Source: Bacteroidales bacterium (GTDB lineage: Bacteria; Bacteroidota; Bacteroidia; Bacteroidales; Bacteroidaceae). From it: a DNA stretch of 53,334 bases. The first letter of the stretch is position 1. Each line of letters starts with the position of its first letter. Below, in pieces: positions 20,608 through 28,868 of the stretch. Below the pieces are notes generated by a model. That model made no database searches, had not been told where the DNA came from, and saw nothing but the letters and a program-made list of their open reading frames with translations. Made by a program: the position numbers and the translations under genes. The stretch is taken from NCBI GenBank assembly GCA_018064685.1, contig JAGHUS010000037.1, positions 1 to 53,334 of the forward strand, in the 5' to 3' direction.

Positions 20608-22914
20608 TTACACACCTAATGTCAGATTCACGGTTGTTCCTTTCTTGATGTCCGTTCCCGGACTCACGCTTTGCGAAACGACTTTTCCGGCTCCTTTAAT
20701 CTTGGCCTTGATGCCAGCTTTCTGCAATGCAAATACAGCATCTCGGGCTCCCATTCCCGTCACGTCGGGCATCTTGCCTTCGCTTGTATGCGTGCATATC
20801 AGTTTCAAGTTTCCGCTTGTAGCGTCAGGCTTGCACCATGCCACCTCGCTGTTGTTTCGGCTGTTCCGACTGGTGTCGACGGTGCTGTTGGCAATGTGCA
20901 GCTCGTTCAGTACTTGCTGCGTCTCCTTGGTGTTGCCTGTCTTGACGGTAGGAGTCAATACGGCATTGCTGTCGCGCACCTCGATGGGGATGCGGTGGTT
21001 CATGCCCCTTGTCATCATGGCCTGTGCCACTTGTGCAAATACGGGAGCGCAGTGTCCACCACCCGATGCGGGCAATCCGTACTTGCGGATACCTACGAAG
21101 CATGTGTATTGAGGATTCTCGTAGGGGAAGAAACCGCAGAAGCTGACAAAGTAACGCATGACGCCGGCATGATAACCCTTTCCTGGTGCTGCAATCTGCG
21201 CTGTGCCGGTCTTGCCCGCTACCTTGAACTGGCAACGTGCCTTCTTGCCTGTTCCTCTGGGAGCACTGACGACATTCTCCAGAACGCCACGCACCTTCTG
21301 CAAGGTCTGCTCCGAGCACATCTTCTCGCGCAGCACTTCGATGGGGAATTCGCGTACGATCTTGCCATCCTCCATCTCAGCCTTCACGAAGCGAGGCTTC
21401 AATAGCTTGCCGTTGTTGGCAATGCCGTTGTAGAATGCACATGTGCTGATGGGGGGGAGTAGCGACTCATATCCGATGCTCATCCATGGCAAGGTGGTAG
21501 CCCACCATTCTTTTTTGTTCTTCGGGTCGGTCTTCATGACGGGGTTCTTGGCTCCGGCCAGAGGCAGGTCAAGAGGAATTCCGGCTCCTTCACGCTTCAA
21601 TGCATCGATGTATGCCTGTGGGTTGTTGTGGTAAGCACCGTCGATCATGAGACTTACGCCTACGTTCGAACTCTTCTCGATGATCTTCTTCACCGTGATG
21701 CTGCCGTAGCCTCCGCTTGTCGACCATGAGGCATCCTTCATCCATCGGTTGCTGAACATGTGGCGTCCGTTGCCTGTGTTGTACACGGTGCTGGTGTCGC
21801 ACTTGCCGTCCTCCAATGCTGCCATCAAGCTGGCAGTCTTGAAGGTTGAACCGGGTTCCATACACTCCGAGATGGAGTAGTTCAGTATCTCGCTGTAGTT
21901 GCCCGAATCGTCCTGTCCCATATTCACGATGGCCTTCACGTCGCCGGTCTTGGCTTCCATGACGATGACAACACCCATTTCGGCATCCAGGCTCTTGAGC
22001 TGTGCCACGAGGGCCTTTTCGGCGATGTCCTGGATGTCCACGTCGATGGTGGTCATGATGTCATGACCATTTATGGCAGCCTTGTCGCTGAAGTCCACAT
22101 GCGCGTTCCTTACTTTAGTGTTATGCTTGATGCCATCTTTTCCGCGCAGAATGGTGTCGCACATCAACTCAATGCCGTTCTTTGCCCAGCTCTCGGTCGT
22201 GTACTTGATTCTCATGTTTTTCTTCCTGTACTCTGTCAATACCGAGTCGGAAATCTCTTTTCCGTTCTCGTCTACGTTGACAGTGCGCAGCGAACCCAGT
22301 GTGCGGCTGGCCAGACTTCCGTATGGCTTTTTGCGCGTCATGATCTCGTCACCGTGGAATCCGCCCTTGAACGAAGACTCGCGCAGCAAAGGCAGCTTCT
22401 TGCATTCATTGTATTCGATGAAGGTGGCCAAGTGCTTGGGCAGTATGCTCCAACCGTTCTTTTTCTTGTCGAATCCGTCGCTGAGACGGTCACGGAAATA
22501 CTTCTCGGTGTAATCGGGGAAAATCTGATGCAAACCTATGGCGATGCTGTCCAGGTCGGCTACGAAAGCACTGTCGCGCCATTTCTGTGCCTTTACGCGC
22601 TGCAAAGAGTCCTTGTCTATGACGGTAAAGTCGATGCAAAGGCGATATTCGGGCACGCTGCCCACCAGGAGGCGGTTGTTACAGTCGTAGATGTTGCCTC
22701 GCTTAGCCTTGTCTACTATGTTGGCCTTGACGAACTGCTTGCGTACCTCTTCCCAATAAGGACGTTTCCAGAACATCGTCTTCATCGATGTGAAGATGAC
22801 GATGGCTCCGACGGCACACAGCAGGAAGAACACCCAGCGAAAACGCTTGACGCCCGTTTCGTGCTTGCAGACATTGCCTGTAGTACTGTTTTTCTTATTC
22901 TTCTTTGCTGCCAT
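20608..22914 (-). CDS. ftsI: Septal penicillin-binding protein (FtsI/PBP3, PASTA-containing)
   Basis: Class B transpeptidase that cross-links septal peptidoglycan in complex with FtsW. 768 aa: short cytoplasmic N-terminus, one membrane segment (about residues 28-47, WVFFLLCAVGAIVIFTSM), PBP dimerisation domain, transpeptidase motifs GSTFKTA (SxxK, about 353), SSNVG (SxN, about 414) and AGKTGTAQ (KTG, about 567), then a C-terminal PASTA domain (about 705-768, GKMPDVTGMGARDAV...VNLTLGV). A PASTA tail on FtsI is typical of Bacteroidetes. It starts 4 bp after the ftsL stop. Confidence 0.96.
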   Translation of the reverse strand: MAAKKNKKNSTTGNVCKHETGVKRFRWVFFLLCAVGAIVIFTSMKTMFWKRPYWEEVRKQFVKANIVDKAKRGNIYDCNNRLLVGSVPEYRLCIDFTVIDKDSLQRVKAQKWRDSAFVADLDSIAIGLHQIFPDYTEKYFRDRLSDGFDKKKNGWSILPKHLATFIEYNECKKLPLLRESSFKGGFHGDEIMTRKKPYGSLASRTLGSLRTVNVDENGKEISDSVLTEYRKKNMRIKYTTESWAKNGIELMCDTILRGKDGIKHNTKVRNAHVDFSDKAAINGHDIMTTIDVDIQDIAEKALVAQLKSLDAEMGVVIVMEAKTGDVKAIVNMGQDDSGNYSEILNYSISECMEPGSTFKTASLMAALEDGKCDTSTVYNTGNGRHMFSNRWMKDASWSTSGGYGSITVKKIIEKSSNVGVSLMIDGAYHNNPQAYIDALKREGAGIPLDLPLAGAKNPVMKTDPKNKKEWWATTLPWMSIGYESLLPPISTCAFYNGIANNGKLLKPRFVKAEMEDGKIVREFPIEVLREKMCSEQTLQKVRGVLENVVSAPRGTGKKARCQFKVAGKTGTAQIAAPGKGYHAGVMRYFVSFCGFFPYENPQYTCFVGIRKYGLPASGGGHCAPVFAQVAQAMMTRGMNHRIPIEVRDSNAVLTPTVKTGNTKETQQVLNELHIANSTVDTSRNSRNNSEVAWCKPDATSGNLKLICTHTSEGKMPDVTGMGARDAVFALQKAGIKAKIKGAGKVVSQSVSPGTDIKKGTTVNLTLGV

Positions 22915-22918
22915 GACT

Positions 22919-23437
22919 CTATTTTTCTGCTTTTATCAGGAACGGTGCATCCTTGCTGTGCTTCAGCGTGGTGTCGCCGTTTTGTTTTAGTTGTTCCTCT
23001 ATTCTACTCTCTCTTGTGCAAGTGGTCAGTTCGCTGTAGCGTGTCAGCCACTTGTATTTCATCCTTGTCAGTTCCTTCTTCAGGTTTGCCTCTTCAATCA
23101 GTTCCTGTTGCGCTTGGTATCGGTTGGTTACGAATCCCAGCAAGCAGGCTGTGATGACGATGATGAACAACAGGTTGCGTCGGAACCACTCTCCGTTCAG
23201 GTTGATGCTCTTGAACAGGTCCTTCGCACTGGTAATGTTCGTCTCGCCCTCGTTGTTGAGCAATGCCTGCATGACGCGGCGTCGACGGCTTTTCTTGTCC
23301 TCCTTCTCCGTTCCTTCGTTTTTGGATTCCTCCTCGTCCCCGTCTTCCGTCTGGCTGTCGAATTCCTCCTCCACGAGTTCCTCGTCCTGCAACTCGTCAA
23401 GATCGTCTATGTCGTTGTATTTTTCTTTCTTGCTCAT
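22919..23437 (-). CDS. ftsL: FtsL-like bitopic division protein
   Basis: 172-aa protein with a long acidic N-terminal cytoplasmic part (EELVEEEFDSQTEDGDEEES), a basic cluster (KKSRRRR), one membrane segment (about residues 87-104, NLLFIIVITACLLGF) and a periplasmic heptad-rich helix (QQELIEEANLKKELTRMKY). Topology, coiled coil and the position between rsmH and ftsI fit FtsL, although sequence similarity in this family is slight. Its ATG overlaps the rsmH stop codon (ATGA). Confidence 0.85.
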   Translation of the reverse strand: MSKKEKYNDIDDLDELQDEELVEEEFDSQTEDGDEEESKNEGTEKEDKKSRRRRVMQALLNNEGETNITSAKDLFKSINLNGEWFRRNLLFIIVITACLLGFVTNRYQAQQELIEEANLKKELTRMKYKWLTRYSELTTCTRESRIEEQLKQNGDTTLKHSKDAPFLIKAEK

Positions 23438-24342
23438 ATCTTTTCCGCTATTCTTAGTTTAGCACTACGGCTACGGGGGTTCTCTTGTTGTTCGGCTGCC
23501 GAGGGTGTCATTACACCTTTTTTAATAGGGCGTAGCGGCGAGAGGATGTTTCCAAAGAAGTCCTGCTCTGTCTTTCCTTCGGTGTTTCCGCTTCGCATGA
23601 TGTTCTTTACCATTCTGTCCTCCAGCGAGTGGTATGTCAGCACCACCAGCCTTCCTCCAGGCTTCAGCACCTCTATGGCTCCAGCCAGCATCTGCTTCAG
23701 TGCGTTCATCTCGCCGTTGACCTCGATGCGCAGGGCTTGGAACACCTTTGCCATGTCTTTCTTCTCTCTGTCTCGTCCGAGCATCGGTCGCAGCAGGTCG
23801 GCCAATTGTCCGGTAGTCTTTATCTCGTTCTCCTTTCTGGCTTTTACCAACGTGGCCGCTAGCTTTCGACTTGTCTTCATCTCTCCGTAGAGGTAGAAGA
23901 TGTCTGCCAGCTGTTCTTCGCTGTAGGTGTTGACCACTTGTGCGGCGGTGAGTCGGGCAGCCTGATTCATGCGCATGTCGAGTGCGGCGTCATATCGGAA
24001 TGAGAATCCTCTCTCGCCTTCGTCGAAGTGGTGACTGCTCACTCCCAGATCGGCCAGTATGCCGTCCACTCCGTCTACCCCGTAGTATTGCATCCAGTTC
24101 TTGACAAAGCGGAAGTTGCTTCTTACGAAGGTGAATCGTTCGTCGGTCATGGCGCCTTGCATGGCGTCCAGGTCTTGGTCGAATCCGTACAGATGCCCGT
24201 CTTTGCCCAGTCTGCTCACTATCTCACGGCTGTGTCCGCCGCCGCCGTATGTCATGTCGGCGTAGATGCCGTCGGGGTGGATGTTGAGTCCTTCGAGCGA
24301 CTCTTCAAGCATTACCGGTTTGTGATATGTTTCGCAGATCAT
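23434..24342 (-). CDS. rsmH: 16S rRNA m4C1402 methyltransferase RsmH (MraW)
   Basis: SAM-dependent methyltransferase that modifies C1402 of 16S rRNA at the P site. 302 aa; starts MICETYHKPVMLEESLEGL, followed by the SAM motif DMTYGGGGHSREI, GFDQDLDAM, ILADLGVSSHHFD, and the C-terminal LTYHSLEDRMVKN. Second gene of the dcw cluster, 168 bp after mraZ. Confidence 0.97.
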   Translation of the reverse strand: MICETYHKPVMLEESLEGLNIHPDGIYADMTYGGGGHSREIVSRLGKDGHLYGFDQDLDAMQGAMTDERFTFVRSNFRFVKNWMQYYGVDGVDGILADLGVSSHHFDEGERGFSFRYDAALDMRMNQAARLTAAQVVNTYSEEQLADIFYLYGEMKTSRKLAATLVKARKENEIKTTGQLADLLRPMLGRDREKKDMAKVFQALRIEVNGEMNALKQMLAGAIEVLKPGGRLVVLTYHSLEDRMVKNIMRSGNTEGKTEQDFFGNILSPLRPIKKGVMTPSAAEQQENPRSRSAKLRIAEKI

Positions 24343-24435
24343 ATAGAGTTCTTTTTCTGGGCTTTTCTATCATTGATTTTGATGATAGGTGTCAATTTTG
24401 TCTTTTTTTTGCCTACCTACTTTTTAAAATGCCGT

Positions 24436-24481
24436 AACGGCTTTCAGAAAATGCCTTGAGAGTATTTCTTGAAAAGCCGTT
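24436..24481. promoter_or_regulatory. Inverted repeat between mraZ and rsmH
   Basis: AACGGCTTT (24436-24444) is the exact reverse complement of AAAGCCGTT (24473-24481), in the 168-bp mraZ-rsmH spacer. In the transcript it would form a 9-bp stem with a 28-nt loop, without a following T-run; a role as a structured leader or attenuator is only a guess. Confidence 0.35.
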
Positions 24482-24510
24482 GATTCGATGTAGGAAATGT
24501 TGTAGTGAGA

Positions 24511-24960
24511 CTATTCTTTGTCTCTCATCATCTCTTCCAAACTATTGGCAAACTCATCTTCGTTGGCAAGCATATCCTCAGCACTTTGTCGGTTCCATAT
24601 CTCTATGGTGTTGTCCATTCCGATAAAGCGAACCTCGGCGTTTATGTTGGCAGTGTCAAGATAGCGTTTCGGTATCAGGATGCGTCCGTCTCCGTCGAGC
24701 GACACGCTTTCCGATGCCGCCACAAAGCGACGTAGGTTCTCTCTTCCCTTTCTGTCGAACGGGTTCGTGCGCTCGGTGATGCTATCCACCATCTTGTCCC
24801 AAATGCTGTGAGGGTAGAGCACGAGGCATTGCTGGAATACGTCACGACGCAAAACAAGCCCTTCCTCGCCCGAAGTGACCAGGATCTTGCGGAAGGCGGC
24901 GGGTAGAAACACCCTTCCTTTCGAGTCTGCTTTGGCATCATAATTACCAGTGAAACGCAT
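24511..24960 (-). CDS. mraZ: Transcriptional regulator MraZ
   Basis: AbrB-like DNA-binding protein, first gene of the dcw cluster and, in characterised bacteria, a repressor of its own operon. 149 aa with two SpoVT/AbrB repeats: MRFTGNYDAKADSKGRVFLP at the N-terminus and SVSLDGDGRILIPKRY in the second half (about residues 80-95). Direct repeats of the kind MraZ binds lie just upstream of its -7 element (25004-25023). Confidence 0.95.
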   Translation of the reverse strand: MRFTGNYDAKADSKGRVFLPAAFRKILVTSGEEGLVLRRDVFQQCLVLYPHSIWDKMVDSITERTNPFDRKGRENLRRFVAASESVSLDGDGRILIPKRYLDTANINAEVRFIGMDNTIEIWNRQSAEDMLANEDEFANSLEEMMRDKE

Positions 24961-24990
24961 ACGTGTACCTATCTTTAATTGTTTTCTGCT

Positions 24991-24999
24991 GCAAAATTA
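24991..24999 (-). promoter_or_regulatory. -7 element of the mraZ (dcw) promoter
   Basis: On the minus strand TAATTTTGC, matching TAnnTTTG, 31 bp before the mraZ ATG. No good -33 TTTG is visible, which suits an operon under other control. Confidence 0.6.
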
Positions 25000-25003
25000 C
25001 TAA

Positions 25004-25023
25004 ATTCCCCACAATTCCCCACA
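25004..25023 (-). promoter_or_regulatory. MraZ-box-like direct repeats
   Basis: On the minus strand TGTGGGGAAT occurs twice in perfect tandem (25023-25014 and 25013-25004). MraZ is known to bind TGGGN boxes separated by 5 bp, i.e. with a 10-bp period; here TGGGG-N5-TGGGG has exactly that spacing, immediately upstream of the -7 element. Confidence 0.75.
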
Positions 25024-25167
25024 CTTTTTACTAAAAAAGTTCAAATTATTTTTCAACACCCTGTTCATAACACTGTTCACAAGTTCTTTCCCTGTTTGTG
25101 CAAAATAGCTCGAAAGCCCGATAAATACTCCTGTTTTGAATATTTTATGAAGAAAAAAATAACTATA

Positions 25168-25200
25168 TTTGCTGCGGTGGGGAATTTTTCCTAACTTTGC
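25168..25200 (+). promoter_or_regulatory. Promoter of the cyclophilin gene
   Basis: TTTG (25168-25171), 20 bp, TAACTTTGC (25192-25200), 27 bp before the ATG at 25228. Confidence 0.75.
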
Positions 25201-25227
25201 CCGGTGAATCCCAAAATATAGTGTATT

Positions 25228-25953
25228 ATGTGCAAGAAACTCCTATTCCTTTCGTTCTGTTTGCTTCTTGTTCTTCCTCTGTCCGTCAATGCGAAAAAGA
25301 AGGAGAAGCGAAGCGTGGTTCGTATTGAAACCACGATGGGTGTTATTAAGGTTGCTTTGTTGGACGAGGCTCCCAACCACCGCGACAATTTTCTGAAGCT
25401 TGCCGAGAGCGGCCATTATGACGGTACGCTCTTCCATCGTGTCATAAATGAATTCATGGTTCAGGGAGGTGATCCTGACAGTAAGACGGCCAAGCCCGGT
25501 CAGATGTTGGGTGATGGCGATGTGCCCTATACGCTGGCCCCCGAGATTCTTTTGCCCGATTGGTATCATCTGCGTGGAGCATTGGCGGCGGCTCGCGAGC
25601 CCGACGATGTCAATCCACAGCGTCTCAGCAGTGGTAGTCAGTTCTATATTGTCACGGGCAAGAAGTTCGGACTTGGCTCAATAAAGAAGGAGCGTGCCAA
25701 ACTCGAGGAGCGCGGTTATGAGATGAGCGCACAGATGTTTGACGACTACCAGATGATTGGCGGAGCGCCCCATCTCGATGGCAACTATACCGTTTACGGA
25801 GAAGTTATCGAAGGCATGGATGTCGTGTTGCGTATGCAGACTGTCGAGACCGACAAAAACGACCGTCCGGTGCAGGATATCGTGGTGAAAAAAATGGTGG
25901 TTGAGCAGCGTTCCAAGGCAGCATCGGGACAAAAGTCAAAAAAGAATAAATAA
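25228..25953 (+). CDS. Secreted cyclophilin-type peptidyl-prolyl isomerase
   Basis: Catalyses cis-trans isomerisation of X-Pro bonds, here probably in the periplasm. 241 aa: signal peptide (residues 1 to about 22, LLFLSFCLLLVLPLSVNA), then a cyclophilin domain with VRIETTMGVIKVALLDEAP, GTLFHRVINEFMVQGGDP (the active-site FHRVI...MVQGGD motif), GSQFYIV and HLDGNYTVYGEVIEGMDVV. An insert of about 30 residues (KFGLGSIKKERAKLEERGYE) separates the last two blocks, common in Bacteroidetes members. The tail is lysine-rich. Stands alone. Confidence 0.95.
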   Translation: MCKKLLFLSFCLLLVLPLSVNAKKKEKRSVVRIETTMGVIKVALLDEAPNHRDNFLKLAESGHYDGTLFHRVINEFMVQGGDPDSKTAKPGQMLGDGDVPYTLAPEILLPDWYHLRGALAAAREPDDVNPQRLSSGSQFYIVTGKKFGLGSIKKERAKLEERGYEMSAQMFDDYQMIGGAPHLDGNYTVYGEVIEGMDVVLRMQTVETDKNDRPVQDIVVKKMVVEQRSKAASGQKSKKNK

Positions 25954-26060
25954 TGCTTAGATGTGTCGAAAATGGCACAAAATGATGCATTTTGAGCAAT
26001 AATTTCGGTATTTTACCCTTTTTTCTACCAAAAAGTCGACTTTTCTCTATATAAAATAAG

Positions 26061-26069
26061 TATCTTTGC
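26061..26069 (+). promoter_or_regulatory. -7 element of the surface-protein operon
   Basis: TATCTTTGC, 43 bp before the lipoprotein ATG at 26113; the -33 region is T-rich (CTTTTCTC) without a clean TTTG. The preceding 110 bp after the cyclophilin gene hold no clear terminator. Confidence 0.6.
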
Positions 26070-26112
26070 GCCCGATTAATTGAAATTGTGTTTTTGTAAC
26101 AATAAACAATCA

Positions 26113-27375
26113 ATGAAGAAATTCTTTCTTTTACCTCTCGCATTTGCCGCTTTCGGTTTCGCCTCTTGCAGCGACGAACCGTTGAATGCAGAGTGCGACA
26201 TTGAGTCCGTTACATTGGGTGTGGATACACCTGAGGAAGTGTTTTACCATGCATACGATGCAACCCAGTCGGTTCCTTCTACGGCCGACAGTATCGGTTT
26301 CCTTATTCGTCACTATGTGAATGTGGAGTCTATTCCTGTAAACTTGACAGTCACTCCTGGTGCCACCGTTTATGTGGTGGGTGCAGACGGGACAGAGAGT
26401 CTTTTCAAGAATGGCAGTTCGCTCGATTTCTCGGATGAGCAGATCCAACGATTGCGTGTAGTGAGCCAGGATGGCGCATGGAGCCGTAGCTATAAGCTCA
26501 ATGTGGTTCACGATGTACCTTCCGAAGGCGATATGACGCTTGACTTCGAAACCTATGATTTGGATGCCAGTGGCAAGTATTACATCTGGACGGTGACCGA
26601 CCCCAATGCCGTAAATGGCTTGTTCGGTTCGGGCGATCCTACCTGGAAAAACGGTAATCCCGGTTTCAAGTTGAGTAAGTCTTCTGCCAAACCAATGGAT
26701 TATCCTTCTGTTCCTCTTGTCGGAGAAGGCCCTGATGGCTCGGCTTGTGTAAAATTGGAGACAATGGATACGGGCGCTTTTGGCCAGATGGTGAATATGC
26801 GTATGGCAGCCGGCAGTATGTTTGTAGGTGAGTTCGATGTTGCCAATGCTTTAAAGGATGCCTTGAAGGCTACACGTTTTGGACTTCCTTTCAAACATAA
26901 ACCAGTGAAGTTGTCCGCTTGGCTGAAGTATGAACCCGGCACTAAGGCCTTCCAGGACCGTATGGGTAAGCCCGTCGAGGGTATTGCCGACGAGCCAGAT
27001 GCTTATCTTGTGGTATATCGCAACCAGGATGCAGCAGGCAATCGTGTGATGCTCGATGGCAATGACGTGCTGACCAATCCCCACATCGTGGGTATTGCTC
27101 GTCTGCCTCACCACTATGTCAATCCCGAAGCAACCTATCCTCGCGATGGCGGTGGCGACTTGGAGAGCAATGATCCCATCCATGGCATAACTAGCGAGTG
27201 GCAGCAGTATGTGCTTGATGTCAACTACTACGAGGAACTTGATCCTGAGATACTTGTCAACAATGGCTATAGCATGGTCATTGGTTTCGCCTGCAGTTGG
27301 CAGGGAGCCTATTTCCGTGGTTCAATCGGCAGCAAGCTCTATATCGATAATGTGAATGTGATTTGCGAGTATTAA
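26113..27375 (+). CDS. PCMD-domain lipoprotein
   Basis: 420-aa lipoprotein: MKKFFLLPLAFAAFGFASCSDE shows a lipobox (FASC). Residues about 25-135 look like an immunoglobulin-like domain (VPVNLTVTPGA-type strands, RLRVVSQDGAWSRSYKLNVV); from about 140 to the end (MTLDFETYD ... IDNVNVICEY) it resembles the PCMD family (putative carbohydrate metabolism domain), a beta-sandwich of unknown function found in Bacteroidetes surface proteins. I chose ATG 26113 over the open frame from 26080 because the signal peptide starts there. First gene of a four-gene operon; only 8 bp separate it from the next gene. Confidence 0.8.
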   Translation: MKKFFLLPLAFAAFGFASCSDEPLNAECDIESVTLGVDTPEEVFYHAYDATQSVPSTADSIGFLIRHYVNVESIPVNLTVTPGATVYVVGADGTESLFKNGSSLDFSDEQIQRLRVVSQDGAWSRSYKLNVVHDVPSEGDMTLDFETYDLDASGKYYIWTVTDPNAVNGLFGSGDPTWKNGNPGFKLSKSSAKPMDYPSVPLVGEGPDGSACVKLETMDTGAFGQMVNMRMAAGSMFVGEFDVANALKDALKATRFGLPFKHKPVKLSAWLKYEPGTKAFQDRMGKPVEGIADEPDAYLVVYRNQDAAGNRVMLDGNDVLTNPHIVGIARLPHHYVNPEATYPRDGGGDLESNDPIHGITSEWQQYVLDVNYYEELDPEILVNNGYSMVIGFACSWQGAYFRGSIGSKLYIDNVNVICEY

Positions 27376-27383
27376 TATATAGA

Positions 27384-28184
27384 ATGAAAGATATGAATTT
27401 GACAAAATATATCCTTGCTGCCGCATTCTCCTTTTCTGCTGTGGTAGCCAATGCTCAGGAAGACAGTTGGGCAGAGTGGGGTCCTACCAACACCAGCACC
27501 AATGCCGGTTTTATTGTTCGTGCCGGTTACACCATTGGTGGTACGATGCCTCTTCCTATTCCTGCCGAGATTCGCAGTATCAATGAGTTCTCACCCAAAG
27601 GTGGTGCTACTGTTGGCCTTGATTGCTATAAGATGTTCAGCAAGCGTTGGGGCATCAGTGCAGGCTGGCATTTCTTCTACGAGGGTTTCCATACCAGTGC
27701 TAATGTCAAGAACTACAAGATGAGCATCACGATGGATGGTAATACGATGGGTGGCTACTTCACTGGTTGCGATGTTACCAATACCGATGCTTGGGGTATG
27801 ACCATCCCTGTCTTGGCCACCTTCCGTCTTTCTCCCCGTTGGAATGTAAGCCTCGGTCCCTACTTTACAACCTATTTCAAGTCTAGCTTCGAGGGTGAGG
27901 TCTACGATAATCCCGACGGTGTAGGTTACCTGCGCGTGGACACACCTACGGGTGAAAAGATTAATATGGATCGCAACAATCCCGCCACCTATGACTTTAA
28001 GGAGCACATGCGTCCTTGGGCTGGCGGTATCGAGTTGGCTTTCGATTGGAAAGCCATGAAGCACCTCAATGTCTTTGGCTCTGTTGATTGGGGACTCTCT
28101 GATGCCATTGAGCCCGACTTTGATGCTGTTGCTTTCAAGATGTATCCCATCTATGCCACTTTTGGCGTGGCTTACAGATATTGA
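27384..28184 (+). CDS. Outer-membrane beta-barrel protein
   Basis: 266-aa protein with signal peptide (ILAAAFSFSAVVANAQ) and alternating amphipathic strands with many aromatic ends (GFIVRAGYTIGG, WGISAGWHFFYEGF, WNVSLGPYFTTYF, LNVFGSVDWGLSD), ending in MYPIYATFGVAYRY, a C-terminal aromatic residue as in barrels inserted by BAM. It resembles the small PorT/OmpW-like Bacteroidetes barrels; about eight to ten strands can be guessed. A second ATG at 27393 is possible. Its pairing with the PCMD lipoprotein upstream suggests a surface complex (inference). Confidence 0.8.
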   Translation: MKDMNLTKYILAAAFSFSAVVANAQEDSWAEWGPTNTSTNAGFIVRAGYTIGGTMPLPIPAEIRSINEFSPKGGATVGLDCYKMFSKRWGISAGWHFFYEGFHTSANVKNYKMSITMDGNTMGGYFTGCDVTNTDAWGMTIPVLATFRLSPRWNVSLGPYFTTYFKSSFEGEVYDNPDGVGYLRVDTPTGEKINMDRNNPATYDFKEHMRPWAGGIELAFDWKAMKHLNVFGSVDWGLSDAIEPDFDAVAFKMYPIYATFGVAYRY

Positions 28185-28234
28185 GAAAATATGAGAAATA
28201 GGAAAACAGAATAATAACAATAAAATATAAGCTT

Positions 28235-28837
28235 ATGAGAAAATTATTACTCACAATGATCTGTGCCTTAATGTCTATGGTCAGCATGGCACAAATGACA
28301 AAGCCTTTTGAGGATGACCTGGTTGTTACCATCGATGGTGAGAGTGCCGCTCCTCAGAAAACTACGGTATATTTGACTCTGAACGAGGACAATACCTGTA
28401 ATTTTACTTTGAATAATTTTATATTGGATTCTGGTGAAGGCGATGTTATGGCTGTTGGTAACATCTTTATCGAGAACCTTCCAATGAGTCTCAGTGAGGA
28501 AGGCTATTATACCTTCTCGTATGATGGTAATCTTGTCATCACCGAAGGTGACTTGGAGGGTTATGATACTTGGATAGGCCCCCTCTTGGGTGAAATTCCT
28601 TTGAAGTTGACGGGTAAGGCCACCATGGACAAGGTCTATGTCACCATTGATATCGATATGATGGAGAATTTGGGGCAGATTATCCATGTAACCTTTGGTT
28701 CGGACTTTGATTCTACCGCTATCAAGGCCATCAAGAACAGCCAGAAGGCTGCCGTGGCACACGACCTCACCGGACGTCCTGTCAGCAAGGACTTCAAGGG
28801 CATTCGTATCGTGAACGGCAAGAAGGTTGTTCGCTAA
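28235..28837 (+). CDS. Secreted calycin-like domain protein with C-terminal sorting-type motif
   Basis: 200 aa: signal peptide (LLLTMICALMSMVSMA), a calycin-like beta-barrel domain (about residues 22-165; TTVYLTLNEDNTCNFTL, DTWIGPLLGEIPLKLTGKA, VTIDIDMMENLGQIIHV), then a short C-terminal segment AHDLTGRPVSKDFKGIRI...NGKKVV. That ending resembles the last part of type IX secretion sorting domains but is shorter (about 30 residues). The same domain is fused into the 975-aa protein at 36127. It lies 50 bp after the barrel gene and 31 bp before the 887-aa gene. Confidence 0.75.
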   Translation: MRKLLLTMICALMSMVSMAQMTKPFEDDLVVTIDGESAAPQKTTVYLTLNEDNTCNFTLNNFILDSGEGDVMAVGNIFIENLPMSLSEEGYYTFSYDGNLVITEGDLEGYDTWIGPLLGEIPLKLTGKATMDKVYVTIDIDMMENLGQIIHVTFGSDFDSTAIKAIKNSQKAAVAHDLTGRPVSKDFKGIRIVNGKKVVR

Positions 28838-28868
28838 AAAGAATTATTAAAACTAAATTACATAAATT

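Noticed and set aside
26131..26511. 126-codon - strand frame over the PCMD lipoprotein
   Set aside because: Antisense shadow without recognisable features.
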